Shown here in pieces: positions 13,933-21,882 of a DNA stretch of 25,310 nucleotides (the stretch's first letter is position 1; every line of letters begins with the position of its first letter). The DNA lies in IMG/VR virus record IMGVR_UViG_3300023178_000247, positions 1 to 25,310 of that record; one strand, 5' to 3'. Both the position numbers and the translations under genes were made by a program. Source of the DNA: a virus. Under the pieces are notes generated by a model, which saw only the letters and a list, made by a program, of their open reading frames with translations, was not told where the DNA came from and did no database searches.

Positions 13933-15102
13933 ATGTCAGAACTATTAGAAAGTCGCTGGCAGGATACAAAGACTGCACTTCTTGAAGGCCTATCAGGCAC
14001 AAAGAAACAGGTGATGGCAACCACTCTAGAAAATACAAGATCGTATTTGGCAGAGACTGCTACAGCTGGTGCAACTTCTGCCGGTAATGTTGCAACTCTT
14101 AACAGAGTTATTTTACCCGTCATCAGACGTGTAATGCCAACAGTCATTGCAAATGAACTAGTTGGTGTCCAGCCTATGACTGGACCAGTGGGTCAGATCC
14201 ACACACTAAGAGTACGCTACTCAGACACAGTTGGCTCAGGCGCAAGCGGAGCAGTAGCTGGTGAGGAAGCTCTTAGCCCATTCAAGATTGCTGAATCTTA
14301 TTCAGGTGACGGTACAAATGCTCCGGCATCAACTGCATCACTTGAAGGTAGTGCTGGAAACAGACTATCAATTCAGATCTTGAAGCAAACTGTAGAAGCA
14401 AAGACTAGAAAGCTATCAGCTCGCTGGACTTTTGAATCTGCACAGGACGCTCAGTCACAGCATGGTATCGACGTTGAAGCAGAAATTATGGCTGCTTTAG
14501 CACAAGAAATTACTGCTGAAATTGATCAAGAGATCCTAGGTTCACTATCTACATTAGCAGGAACAGGAACTGATACATACGATCAGGCTGCTGTATCTGG
14601 TACAGCTACATTTGTTGGTGACGAGCATGCTGCTTTAGCAGTTCTAATCAACAGAGCGGCTAACAGAATTGCACAGCGTACACGTAGAGGCGCAGGAAAC
14701 TGGGCTGTTGTATCTCCAGCAACTTTAACAGTGCTACAGAGTGCTACAACTTCAGCGTTTGCAAGAACAACTGAAGGTTCATTTGAAGCACCTACAAACA
14801 CTAAGTTTGTTGGAACACTAAACAACGCAATGAAAGTATATGTAAACACATATGCTGCAGATGACGATGTTCTAGTAGGATACAAAGGTTCAAGCGAATC
14901 AGACGCTGCAGCGTTCTACTGCCCATACATTCCATTAATGAGCAGTGGCGTTGTACTTGATCCATCAACATTCGAACCAGTTGTGAGCTTCATGACTAGA
15001 TACGGATATGTTGAGTTATCAAACACAGCTTCATCGCTTGGTAATGCTGCTGACTACCTAGAAAAGGTAGAAGTGACAGCTGCAAACCTAAGCTTCAGCT
15101 AA
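13933..15102 (+). CDS. 23: major capsid protein gp23
   Basis: The 389-residue product carries clear T4-type capsid sequence: LPVIRRVMPTVIANELVGVQ with PMTGPVGQIHTLRVRYS, and near the end YCPYIPLMSSGVVLDPSTFE with PVVSFMTRYGYVE. A candidate maturation site is YLAE|TATAG at residues 38-42, which follows the (I/L)-x-E rule; T4 gp23 is cut after Glu65. The protein is distinctly shorter than T4 gp23 (521 residues), which suggests reduction of the surface insertion domain and loops. It has a strong AAGGAG start leader 12 bases after the scaffold gene, and a strong terminator follows. Confidence 0.97.
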   Translation: MSELLESRWQDTKTALLEGLSGTKKQVMATTLENTRSYLAETATAGATSAGNVATLNRVILPVIRRVMPTVIANELVGVQPMTGPVGQIHTLRVRYSDTVGSGASGAVAGEEALSPFKIAESYSGDGTNAPASTASLEGSAGNRLSIQILKQTVEAKTRKLSARWTFESAQDAQSQHGIDVEAEIMAALAQEITAEIDQEILGSLSTLAGTGTDTYDQAAVSGTATFVGDEHAALAVLINRAANRIAQRTRRGAGNWAVVSPATLTVLQSATTSAFARTTEGSFEAPTNTKFVGTLNNAMKVYVNTYAADDDVLVGYKGSSESDAAAFYCPYIPLMSSGVVLDPSTFEPVVSFMTRYGYVELSNTASSLGNAADYLEKVEVTAANLSFS

Positions 15103-15124
15103 GTTTTATTAGCAATTATAAATC

Positions 15125-15154
15125 AAAAAGGGCGGCTTATGTCGCCCTTTTTTT
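15125..15154 (+). terminator. strong intrinsic terminator after the capsid gene
   Basis: A-run, then GGGCGGC (15130-15136), loop TTAT, GTCGCCC (15141-15147), then seven T. The 7-bp GC-rich stem (one G-U pair) can be extended by A-T pairs. It is the clearest terminator in the window and closes the head-gene unit. Confidence 0.92.
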
Positions 15155-15183
15155 ATGACTTTTTAATCTATTGTGAATACATT

Positions 15184-15193
15184 GATAAATACA
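15184..15193 (+). promoter_or_regulatory. T4-type late promoter
   Basis: GATAAATACA, preceded by TT, shares TTGATAAATAC with the site at 21766. It lies about 30 bases after the capsid terminator and 103 bases before the next ATG, leaving a long structured leader. Confidence 0.65.
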
Positions 15194-15204
15194 TATGTCA
15201 GATA

Positions 15205-15270
15205 GCGAGCCGCAAGGCGGACTTATGCTGAAACCAACAGCGTAGCACCTAGAACGTGCATCGGGCTCTA
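15205..15270 (+). promoter_or_regulatory. structured 5' leader of the MGRPINK gene
   Basis: Three hairpins follow each other: CCGC-AAG-GCGG (15210-15220); a 7-bp stem TATGCTG/CAGCGTA (15224-15230 with 15238-15244, one G-U, loop AAACCAA); and GCAC/GTGC (15245-15248 with 15256-15259, loop CTAGAAC). A possible closing helix GAGCC (15207-15211)/GGCTC (15264-15268) competes with the first hairpin. The ribosome-binding site lies just downstream. No known riboswitch was recognised; mRNA stabilisation or translational control is a guess. Confidence 0.5.
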
Positions 15271-15286
15271 ATAAAGGAGAAAACAA

Positions 15287-15742
15287 ATGGGAAGACCTAT
15301 TAACAAAGATAAAATTGGATACGGTACAGGCCGTATTGCTGTAAGCAGACACAACTTGTCTGGTTCAGAAGCAACAACAGCAGCACATATTGTAAAACAA
15401 ATCGGAGATGCTAAGTTTATGATCAGATTAGATTCTGACGCAACTGGTACATTTTCACCTGCTCCAGGATCAGCAGCAAGTGACACAGTTTGCACACTTA
15501 CAACAGCAGGAAATGCAAGTATGCCAACTGCTTCGTTTAGAATTGATGCAACTGGTTCAGACTCAACTGTATATCAAGTTTCTAAATTAAGAAACAGAAC
15601 TGTACAAATTGAAGGTTCTGCAGGTGGCGCAACTGTTGCTAACGCCGACAACGTAATTTACGGTATTGGTATTGACAACAGCGACGGTGAAAATGCTTCA
15701 GTACCTAACGCAGTACTAAGTGTTAACTTACCTAAGCAGTAA
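15287..15742 (+). CDS. virion structural protein, MGRPINK family
   Basis: The 151-residue product starts MGRPINKDKIGYGTGRIAVS. This N-terminus is a common hallmark of a virion protein in marine T4-like phages, from memory. The rest is rich in small residues and beta strands (AKFMIRLDSDATGTFSPAPG, then PTASFRIDATGSDSTVYQV), ending in VLSVNLPKQ. A role as an abundant head- or tail-decorating protein is plausible given its position after gp23, its own late promoter and its strong AAAGGAGAAAAC start leader, but it is not proven. No catalytic motif is visible. Confidence 0.75.
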   Translation: MGRPINKDKIGYGTGRIAVSRHNLSGSEATTAAHIVKQIGDAKFMIRLDSDATGTFSPAPGSAASDTVCTLTTAGNASMPTASFRIDATGSDSTVYQVSKLRNRTVQIEGSAGGATVANADNVIYGIGIDNSDGENASVPNAVLSVNLPKQ

Positions 15743-15750
15743 ATATTAAA

Positions 15751-15777
15751 AATGTAGGGGTGTAATACCCCTACATT
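15751..15777 (+). terminator. 11-bp intercistronic hairpin
   Basis: AATGTAGGGGT (15751-15761), loop GTAAT, ACCCCTACATT (15767-15777) form a perfect 11-bp stem between two fibre-region genes. No T-run follows (AAAAGGAATT, which holds the next ribosome-binding site). It may protect the upstream mRNA or end transcripts only partly. Confidence 0.6.
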
Positions 15778-15791
15778 AAAAGGAATTATAG

Positions 15792-16832
15792 ATGTCAAAA
15801 GTTGTAAGTGTAGAAAACGGTAATTATACAATTAAATCAGAATCTGGTGGACAGATTATTCTTGACACAGCTCGAGGATCTTTTACAGACGGATTACCAT
15901 CTGGTACTGTTGTTGTAAGAGGAAGTTTAGAAGTAGAAGGAACAACAACTACAGTTGAAAGCAACGATACATTAATAAACGATAATATTCTTACACTCAA
16001 CAATGGACAACAAGGTGCAGGAATAAGTGCATCAAAAAATTATCAATCAGGAATTGAGATTGACAGAGGTTCAGAACCAACTGCAAGATTTGTTTTTGAT
16101 GACTCTGTAAGTTGGGATATAGGTGGAGATTCTGGTACAGGTGGATTTAAAATTTACACAGGTAGTACAGGTAAAGCACCTTTAGTTGTTGACGGTATTA
16201 AATCTAATGCAGCACTGTTTATTGATACAGGAAACAATGCAATTAGTGTCACCAATGCTACAAATTATGAAGAAAGTGTTTTCCAATATGCTGGCGGAGT
16301 AATGACTGGCGGACCATTAGATGATGATCTTATTCCTAATGCAAAAGCAGTAGTTGATTATGTAGCTTTTAGTTCGTCAACAGACCTACAAGATAGAATA
16401 GAAGAAGGCACTGATGCTACAAAAACTTTTGTAGAAGCTCGAGATTTTGAAATTACAAATAATCCAAGTGTAATTATTGCTGGTGTGGAAACAGACCTTA
16501 ACAATGCACAAGTGTATATTTTTGCAGATAGAACCCATATAGAAGACATAAGAATTTCAGACAATAAAATATCAACTACAAGTAGTAATGAGAATTTAAT
16601 TTTAGAAGCTGCTGGAACTGGAGGTATTCAAGTAAATGATAATTTACAAATCACAGAAACTCCTGCTATTGATGATCTTCTAGTAGATCCTGTTAAACCT
16701 GCAGAAGGAATTTTATTGTATTCTAAAACCCAAGCAAATGGTGGAAGTGGTTTATATTTTGTAAATAAGAGTGATACAAGAGATGAATTAGTAAGCAACA
16801 ACAGGTCATTGTTATATGGCATGTTATTTTAA
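15792..16832 (+). CDS. tail fibre / virion surface protein with beta repeats
   Basis: The 346-residue product starts at ATG with AAGGA upstream. The N-terminal part (GNYTIKSESGGQIILDTARG, then VVVRGSLEVEGTTTTVESND, about 10-60) is the type of strand-turn sequence found in phage fibre shafts. Residues about 256-283 (ISDNKISTTSSNENLILEAA followed by GTG) match the shaft repeat that recurs in the two large downstream fibres. The C-terminus (EGILLYSKTQ, GSGLYFVNKSDTRDELV) looks like a small folded cap. It is probably part of a fibre or baseplate-attached adhesin. The exact T4 equivalent cannot be assigned. Confidence 0.7.
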   Translation: MSKVVSVENGNYTIKSESGGQIILDTARGSFTDGLPSGTVVVRGSLEVEGTTTTVESNDTLINDNILTLNNGQQGAGISASKNYQSGIEIDRGSEPTARFVFDDSVSWDIGGDSGTGGFKIYTGSTGKAPLVVDGIKSNAALFIDTGNNAISVTNATNYEESVFQYAGGVMTGGPLDDDLIPNAKAVVDYVAFSSSTDLQDRIEEGTDATKTFVEARDFEITNNPSVIIAGVETDLNNAQVYIFADRTHIEDIRISDNKISTTSSNENLILEAAGTGGIQVNDNLQITETPAIDDLLVDPVKPAEGILLYSKTQANGGSGLYFVNKSDTRDELVSNNRSLLYGMLF

Positions 16833-16841
16833 GGAAAACAA

Positions 16842-17168
16842 ATGGCAATAGTAAATCAAAGAATGACAGGAACACAAGACGATGTAATAACAGTTCCAGC
16901 AAGCACAAGATATGCTATTACTAATGTAATGGTTTGTAATAATGCAGGATCAGGATCACAAAATTTTGATATGCATTTAATACAAAACTCAGGCGGATCT
17001 CCAGGCACATTAGATAATAATGTGACTAGAGTTATAAACAATTTAAATCTTCCGGCAGGTGAAACTTTTACATTTGATAGCGAAAAAATTGTGTTAGAAG
17101 CTGGCGATAAACTAAGTTTTGTTGGTCACCAAGATCTAGCAGCTACAGTTAGTTATTTGGAGGTATAA
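16842..17168 (+). CDS. small beta-sandwich-like virion protein
   Basis: The 108-residue product has AAGGA before its ATG. The sequence alternates strands and turns: RYAITNVMVCNNAGSGSQNF, then TRVINNLNLPAGETFTFDSE, then KIVLEAGDKLSFVG and a final TVSYLEV. The pattern 'lpaGetftfd-EkivLe-GD' is one I associate with small tail/fibre-associated proteins of marine phages, without a defined function. Its stop overlaps the next start by one base (TAATG at 17166-17170), so the two proteins are probably made together. Confidence 0.7.
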   Translation: MAIVNQRMTGTQDDVITVPASTRYAITNVMVCNNAGSGSQNFDMHLIQNSGGSPGTLDNNVTRVINNLNLPAGETFTFDSEKIVLEAGDKLSFVGHQDLAATVSYLEV

Positions 17169-17962
17169 TGCGCTTAATTAAAGCTCAAAACACTAACTTG
17201 AGAAACATCTACGGCAAAGGGGTAAAGTATGACGTAGATGACCAAGTCATTCTGGACAGTACAAATGCTGTTATGGTTCCAAAAGGAACAACTGCTCAAA
17301 GACCTTCCTCCCCATATGACGGACACTTACGTTATAACACAGACGATGCTAGATTTGAAATGTATGAAGATGGTGCTTGGTACGGTGTAAGAAGTGCTGC
17401 TCCTGTACCTATTGTACAACAAAATGTAGGATCAGGCGATGCTAATGAAACTATTTTTGGCCCATTAGAAAGTGGCGATAGTGATTATCCTGTGCCTACA
17501 GCGGCACAAAATATTTTAGTTTTTGTTGAAAACGTATATCAAGTTTCAGGAACTAACTACACTCTAATACAAAATCCAGGAAATCAAAATACAATAACAA
17601 GTATTGTAAGTGTTGGTGCAACTACTGTTATAGAAACAGCAACAGCACACGGTTATACTACAGATGATTTAATTTATATTACAGAAGTAGAAAGCACTGT
17701 TGATGACGCTATTGAAAATCTTAACACAGACGATTCAAGTTCACCTGGCAGTCATACTATTGTAAGCATACCATCTGCAACAAGAATAGAAGTTGGTGTT
17801 GATACTTCAGGTGGAAATACTGCACAATATGTACCTAGTAGCGGTGAAATATTTAGAGCAGGTACATCTACAGGTCCTTATCTACCTGGTTGGTACTTAC
17901 AATTTACATCAGCACCTGATCTAGACAAACCTATTACTGTTGTGCATAACTTCGACAAATAA
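17168..17962 (+). CDS. tail fibre-associated structural protein
   Basis: The 264-residue product begins MRLIKAQNTNLRNIYGKGVK. It soon contains the module VPKGTTAQRPSSPYDGHLRY followed by NTDDARFEMYEDGAWYGV (residues about 37-75). The same module occurs near the end of both large fibres, here at the N-terminal side. The middle and end are strand-rich with many Thr, Ser and Gly (NTITSIVSVGATTVIETATA, about 137-156), finishing WYLQFTSAPDLDKPITVVHN. It is likely an adaptor or a short fibre. Translation is coupled to the previous gene by a one-base overlap, and GGAGG precedes the start. Confidence 0.7.
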   Translation: MRLIKAQNTNLRNIYGKGVKYDVDDQVILDSTNAVMVPKGTTAQRPSSPYDGHLRYNTDDARFEMYEDGAWYGVRSAAPVPIVQQNVGSGDANETIFGPLESGDSDYPVPTAAQNILVFVENVYQVSGTNYTLIQNPGNQNTITSIVSVGATTVIETATAHGYTTDDLIYITEVESTVDDAIENLNTDDSSSPGSHTIVSIPSATRIEVGVDTSGGNTAQYVPSSGEIFRAGTSTGPYLPGWYLQFTSAPDLDKPITVVHNFDK

Positions 17963-17964
17963 GC

Positions 17965-17974
17965 AATAAATACT
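17965..17974 (+). promoter_or_regulatory. possible late promoter for the large fibre gene
   Basis: AATAAATACT matches the late core, but it sits only 17 bases before the GTG at 17991. The transcript would start close to the ribosome-binding site AGGAG (17980-17984), giving an almost leaderless mRNA. Confidence 0.35.
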
Positions 17975-17990
17975 GTGTCAGGAGATTAAT

Positions 17991-20900
17991 GTGGCACAAG
18001 TAGGTAGAATATCTGGTCCTTTATTAGTAGCAAATTTAGAACGCAACGGCAACAACCTTGCGTTTAGAAACACACTTGATACTACACAACTGTTATTTTT
18101 AGATGTTGTAAATGGTAAAATAGGTGTAGCAAGAAATGCACCATCAGTAGAATTACACACACAAGGTGATTTAAGAAGCACAGATTTTACAAGTGTATCA
18201 GATGCAGCTATTGCTAATTTTAATATTACAACAAATAATATAAATGTAAACAGCGGAGATATAAATCTTAACGCCGGTTCTGCTATTGTTTTAAGCAATT
18301 TGCAAACAAATAATATAAAAATTACAGACAATACTATCCATACTCTTTCCGATGAAAACATAGTTTTTGACCCTAATGGCACAGGAACTGTAGAAATACA
18401 AGCAAATGCAACTGTGTCAGGTAATGTACATGCAACTGGCAATATTACTTCTGATGGTAATTTAATACTAGGTAATGATGCAAACGATGATGTATTTTTT
18501 AATGCTGATGTCACATCTAATATTATACCTGCAGCAAACAATGTGTACAGTCTAGGTACTAACACAAAAAGATGGAAGTACCTTTGGTCAAGTTTATTAA
18601 ACGGTGAAAGCACAGTTGCAGGTGATGTTAATGTTGGTACTATAGCACCTTTAACTTTAAGACAAGGTAATATTTTTTATGTGTCAACACAAGGTGATGA
18701 TACAAATTCTGGAGACCATCCACAAGATCCTTTTAAAACAATTAAAGCTGCACTAGATGCAGCAGATGCAAGTTCCGCAGGACCTATTACCATTCATGTT
18801 TTTTCTGGAGGATACGAAGAACAAACTCCTTTAGTTGTGCCTTCTAATGTCACTATCAAAGGAGATGATTTTAGAAACACTATTGTTAGACCTGAAAGTG
18901 CTAATCAAAGCGAAGATGTATTTCACTTAAACGGTGAAACCACAATATCAAATATTACAATCAAAGACTTTTATTACGACAGTGGTAATGATACAGGATA
19001 TGCATTTAGATTCGCACCAAATACTGTTATATCTACTAGAAGTCCATATATCCAAAATGTCACAGTAATTACTCAGGGTACAACTACTAGTGCAAGCGAT
19101 CCTAGAGGATTTGCAAGTGGAGACGCAGGTAAAGGAGCACTAATAGATGGAGCAGACGTATTAAGTGCAAGCAATGAAGCAAGTATGTTATTTCACAGTG
19201 CAACATTTATTACACCTGGTGTTGATGCAATAACAATGACAAACGGAGTAAGAGTAGAATGGTTAAACTCGTTTACATATTTTGCTAATAGAGGATTATA
19301 TGCAAAGAATGGTGCAACTGGACATCTAAGCACTGATGGATCTACTGTTCAGTACGGGGCAGAAATTAGAAGCATAGGATCTGCTAGTGTATATGGAAAT
19401 ATAGGTGCTGAAGCAGACGGCAACGATTGTATTATGTATCTTATAGCGCATAACTTTGCTTACATAGGTGCAGGTAAATTTGTTGATAACGATCCAAGTA
19501 GAGCAATACAATCCCAAGAAGTTATAGAACAAAATAGCGGTAAGATTTATCATGTATCACAAGACCACGGCGGAGATTTTAGAGTTGGAGATCAATTTTT
19601 TATTGATTTTGATACTGGACAAACAAGTTTAACACTTACTGCTGCACAGTTTGATAGTTTACAATCACTAACTGTAGCAACAGACGGTGGAGAAACTATT
19701 ATAACACCATCTTTTATAGATGTAGGAAACTTTAGACTTAGTGGTAATACAATAGAAACACTAAGCGGTGAAATGCAAGTATCTGCTGATTCAACTAATG
19801 AAGTTAAATTTTTAGGTGATGTACAATTTCCAAAAAATCTAAGCATTACAGGAAATCTTAGTGTTGGTAGAGAGCTTATAACTATAGGCGACACATTTGG
19901 TGTAGACACGGTTAATTTTGATGCAGACATAAACAGCGATGTTTATCCAGCAACAAGTGGTTATTATAATTTAGGCTCCAACAATAACAAATGGCTTAGT
20001 GGTTATTTTTCTGAATTGAATATAAGTGATGTAAGATTTGTTGATACAACTATAACTACCAATATTAGTAATTCTAATTTAGAATTTATTGCTAACGGTA
20101 CTGGTAGAATTGTACCGGATAGTGATGTTTTGGGTCAACAAGATATGACAGTAAGCGGCAATACAAGTTTACAAAACTTAACTTTATCTGGCAATATAAC
20201 GCCAATCGGAAATTTTTCTATAAGCGGAACTTTCTCAAACACAGGCGACTTGTCATTAACACAAAATTTAAGTGTGCCACAACAAGTGCAATTTGAAAAT
20301 TTTAACATTAATGATAACACTATTCAAACTACAAGTTCTAACAGTGATTTTGAATTGATAGCAAATGGCACAGGTAGTATAGTATTTCCAAACAATAATG
20401 TTTTGTTTGATCAATCAATGGAAGTTAAAGGCACTACAACATTAAGCAACCTAAATATTATCAACACATTTAACACAGACCTTTCAACAGGTAATATTGA
20501 AATATTTGACAATGTCATTACAACTACAGAGTCTAACAGTGATTTAGATTTGAGATATAATGGTACAGGATCAGTAAATTTAGAAAGTATTGGATTCAAA
20601 AGAAATCAAATCAAAAGCAACGAAACAGATGATTCAACAACTTCTACTTTAAATTTAAACGTAAATGATAGTGTTGAACTTACTTCTACTGATGCTTTAG
20701 TTTTACCACAAGGAACAAATGCAGAAAGAAACAATAACAAAGGTGACTTAAGATTTAATAATCAGTTTAATGTTTTTGAATTATACGTAGACAGCACTGT
20801 AGGATTAGGCGGAATATATTCTGATAATTTAGATACAAGAGTAATTGCAAGTGCTACAAATAATCAATTATTATTTACAACCAATAATTCATTACGAGCT

Positions 20901-21746
20901 TCAGTAGACAGTGACGGTGTGAATGCAAACACTTTTAGAGTAGATGATATTTTAATTGATGAAAACAATATAAAAACCACAGAATCAAACAGTGATCTAG
21001 AATTAAGACCATATCCAGAACATACTGTTAGTGGTGATAGATACTATCAATTTACGTCAACTGAAGTTAATCAAGCATCTGCAGGAGCAAATACTGGATT
21101 TTATTTGCAATATGATGCGTCACCAGGTCCTTACACTTACACTTCAAGTTTTGATAGTTCACAAACTTGGGGTATAAATTTTTCTGAATTAGAATCAGGC
21201 ACAAAGTTTGGAATGCCTGGTCGTGTAGTGTTTAATGCAAATGATTATGTAAAAATAGAAAATGACGATATAGTAATTGTATTTCAATATACAGGCACAG
21301 CAACCTTTGGTGGAACCGGAAGAACATTTTACAGACCTTTTACACTCGTATACAGTTCATTAGACACATATGATTTATCAGGTAAAACATTTACAATTAC
21401 TAGAGGAAGTGTTCATACAACTCCTGGCACAGTAATAGTTGATGACATAAAAGTTGACGACAATAGTATTATTAACACAACTAACGATAGCAACACAATA
21501 CTGTCTGCTACTGGTATAGGGTATTGGCAATTTGCAGGATCAGGTGCTGTTAGATTACCAGCAGGAACAGATGCACAAAGACCAAGTTATACACCTGAAA
21601 TTGGATTTTCAAGAGTAAACACAGACTCCGGAGAATTGGAAACTTGGAACGGCACAGAGTGGCAAACAGCGGCTGGAACATTTGATAATATTAGTGTTGC
21701 TGACATGGAAGAAGAAGCTCTTGTGCAGTCATTAATCTATGGTTAA
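17991..21746 (+). CDS. large tail fibre protein with beta-helix domain
   Basis: The 1251-residue product starts at GTG with AGGAG seven bases upstream. Residues 1-55 (VGRISGPLLVANLERNGNNL) match the start of the next gene's product and are probably the virion-anchoring part. A pectate-lyase-like beta helix begins near 226 (FYVSTQGDDTNSGDHPQDPF) and runs to about 525. Elsewhere the shaft is built of repeats of the form D-N-x-I-x-T-T-x-S-N-S-D-x-E-L-x-x-N-G-T-G-S; clear copies are encoded near 18330, 20045, 20310, 20510 and 20965. Towards the end are two LP-x-GT-x-A-(Q/E)-R modules, the last with TDSGELETWNGTEWQTA, and a short tail ADMEEEALVQSLIYG. It probably acts as a host-binding fibre, with the beta helix binding or cutting surface polysaccharide. 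No catalytic residues were identified. Confidence 0.85.
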   Translation: MAQVGRISGPLLVANLERNGNNLAFRNTLDTTQLLFLDVVNGKIGVARNAPSVELHTQGDLRSTDFTSVSDAAIANFNITTNNINVNSGDINLNAGSAIVLSNLQTNNIKITDNTIHTLSDENIVFDPNGTGTVEIQANATVSGNVHATGNITSDGNLILGNDANDDVFFNADVTSNIIPAANNVYSLGTNTKRWKYLWSSLLNGESTVAGDVNVGTIAPLTLRQGNIFYVSTQGDDTNSGDHPQDPFKTIKAALDAADASSAGPITIHVFSGGYEEQTPLVVPSNVTIKGDDFRNTIVRPESANQSEDVFHLNGETTISNITIKDFYYDSGNDTGYAFRFAPNTVISTRSPYIQNVTVITQGTTTSASDPRGFASGDAGKGALIDGADVLSASNEASMLFHSATFITPGVDAITMTNGVRVEWLNSFTYFANRGLYAKNGATGHLSTDGSTVQYGAEIRSIGSASVYGNIGAEADGNDCIMYLIAHNFAYIGAGKFVDNDPSRAIQSQEVIEQNSGKIYHVSQDHGGDFRVGDQFFIDFDTGQTSLTLTAAQFDSLQSLTVATDGGETIITPSFIDVGNFRLSGNTIETLSGEMQVSADSTNEVKFLGDVQFPKNLSITGNLSVGRELITIGDTFGVDTVNFDADINSDVYPATSGYYNLGSNNNKWLSGYFSELNISDVRFVDTTITTNISNSNLEFIANGTGRIVPDSDVLGQQDMTVSGNTSLQNLTLSGNITPIGNFSISGTFSNTGDLSLTQNLSVPQQVQFENFNINDNTIQTTSSNSDFELIANGTGSIVFPNNNVLFDQSMEVKGTTTLSNLNIINTFNTDLSTGNIEIFDNVITTTESNSDLDLRYNGTGSVNLESIGFKRNQIKSNETDDSTTSTLNLNVNDSVELTSTDALVLPQGTNAERNNNKGDLRFNNQFNVFELYVDSTVGLGGIYSDNLDTRVIASATNNQLLFTTNNSLRASVDSDGVNANTFRVDDILIDENNIKTTESNSDLELRPYPEHTVSGDRYYQFTSTEVNQASAGANTGFYLQYDASPGPYTYTSSFDSSQTWGINFSELESGTKFGMPGRVVFNANDYVKIENDDIVIVFQYTGTATFGGTGRTFYRPFTLVYSSLDTYDLSGKTFTITRGSVHTTPGTVIVDDIKVDDNSIINTTNDSNTILSATGIGYWQFAGSGAVRLPAGTDAQRPSYTPEIGFSRVNTDSGELETWNGTEWQTAAGTFDNISVADMEEEALVQSLIYG

Positions 21747-21765
21747 CTAGAACAAATTCAACTTA

Positions 21766-21777
21766 TTGATAAATACT
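21766..21777 (+). promoter_or_regulatory. T4-type late promoter
   Basis: TTGATAAATACT shares eleven bases with the site at 15182 and lies after the stop of the first fibre gene, 105 bases before the next ATG. It gives the second fibre its own transcript with a long leader. Confidence 0.65.
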
Positions 21778-21782
21778 ATTAA

Positions 21783-21866
21783 CGCTACAAAGTGATAGGC
21801 CAAATCCGTAGCGGGACAAACTGTGGTCAACCCGCAATGTAAGGTGGTTGGAGGGACAGGATCCCC
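21783..21866 (+). promoter_or_regulatory. structured 5' leader of the second fibre gene
   Basis: CGCTAC (21783-21788) can pair with GTAGCG (21808-21813). GCGGG (21811-21815) can pair with CCCGC (21831-21835). The two helices share 21811-21813, so they are alternatives or stack with an offset. A third hairpin, GGGA-CAGGA-TCCC (21853-21865), ends 7 bases before AAGGAG. No known riboswitch was recognised. Confidence 0.45.
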
Positions 21867-21882
21867 GTGTTAAGGAGTAGAG

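Noticed and set aside
17978-18613. 211-codon minus-strand frame at the start of the large fibre gene
   Set aside because: Lies wholly within the well-supported fibre frame, which starts with the GRISGPLL sequence shared with its paralogue.
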